A stretch of DNA of 5,535 bases from Acidilobaceae archaeon (GTDB taxonomy: Archaea > Thermoproteota > Thermoprotei_A > Sulfolobales > Acidilobaceae). The DNA lies in the NCBI GenBank assembly GCA_027039295.1, contig JALWEW010000020.1, positions 1 through 5,535 of the forward strand, in the 5' to 3' direction. How positions within the stretch are numbered: position 1 is the stretch's first letter; every line of letters starts with the position of its first letter. Below are positions 5,239-5,535 of the stretch, piece after piece. Under the pieces are notes generated by a model. That model was not told the origin of the DNA. It saw only the letters and a list, made by a program, of their open reading frames with translations, and searched no databases. The position numbers were made by a program, and so were the translations under genes.

Positions 5239-5529
5239 ATGCCCAAGAAGAGGCAGAACAGGGGCAGGCACAAGGGGGCCAAGGGCAGGACACGCCTGAT
5301 ACAGTGCGACAACTGCGGCAAGCTAGTCCCGGAGGACAAGGCTATCTGCGTCACGAGGATGTACAGCCCCGTCGACCCCCAGCTGGCGAGGGAGCTGGAG
5401 AAGAAGGGCGCCATAATAATGAGGTACCCAGTCACGAAGTGCTACTGCATAAACTGCGCCATACACTACGGCCTAGTGAAGATAAGGAGCCGCGAGGAGA
5501 GGAAGCCGAAGCCCAAGATAGAGCTATAG
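5239..5529 (+). CDS. rps26e: Small-subunit ribosomal protein S26e (eS26)
   Basis: A 96-residue basic zinc-binding protein of the small ribosomal subunit, which in the eukaryotic ribosome lies near the mRNA exit and the 3' end of the small-subunit rRNA. Family hallmarks are the start MPKKRQNRGRHKG, QCDNCGKLVPEDKA (residues 22-35, Cys23 and Cys26), the core CVTRMYSPVD (37-46), KKGAIIMRYPVTKCYCINCA (55-74, with Cys70 and Cys73 as the second zinc pair) and a lysine/arginine-rich tail. The length fits archaeal S26e, which lacks the longer eukaryotic tail. The start is ATG 5239, since homologues begin MPKKR; the GTG at 5221 only adds six residues and overlaps the SD. The protein is complete, and the window ends six bases after the TAG. 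It is probably transcribed on its own from the divergent promoter. S26e supports assignment to the TACK archaea. Confidence 0.97.
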   Translation: MPKKRQNRGRHKGAKGRTRLIQCDNCGKLVPEDKAICVTRMYSPVDPQLARELEKKGAIIMRYPVTKCYCINCAIHYGLVKIRSREERKPKPKIEL

Positions 5530-5535
5530 CCCCCC

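Overview
The window looks like chromosomal DNA from a hyperthermophilic crenarchaeon, probably Desulfurococcales-like (inference). Supporting signs are an S26e ribosomal protein (known from eukaryotes and the TACK/Asgard archaea), archaeal TATA boxes, GAGGTG- or GGGGTG-type Shine-Dalgarno (SD) sequences, likely TTG starts, heavy use of AGG/AGA/ATA/CTA codons, and GC-rich DNA.

Layout from left to right. Positions 1-495 (minus) hold the N-terminal part of an ABC-class ATPase of the COG3044 type, which runs off the left edge. Positions 542-2977 (minus) hold a large extracellular pilin-like protein. Its class III (type IV pilin-like) signal peptide lies upstream of the first ATG and seems to need a non-canonical start, best read as ACG at 2977. 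Positions 3042-3482 (minus) hold a cysteine-free Fur-family regulator. A divergent control region (3483-3615) with two TATA boxes and two palindromes separates it from a second, smaller pilin-like secreted protein at 3616-4416 (plus). After a structured convergent spacer comes a minus-strand protein of unknown function with a ribbon-helix-helix-like N-terminus (4521-5123). A second divergent promoter region then leads to rps26e (5239-5529, plus).

The most coherent unit is 542-4416: a Fur-type regulator flanked by two pilin-like surface proteins, both with acidic DxDG/DxNG-type loops that resemble calcium sites. The palindrome lies between the two divergent TATA boxes, where a dimeric regulator could control its own gene (followed by the large surface protein) and the small pilin. 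I infer a metal-responsive surface or adhesion module; no substrate or ligand can be read from the sequence. The ATPase fragment and rps26e look like housekeeping flanks. No tRNA, rRNA, CRISPR array, insertion sequence or integration site was seen.
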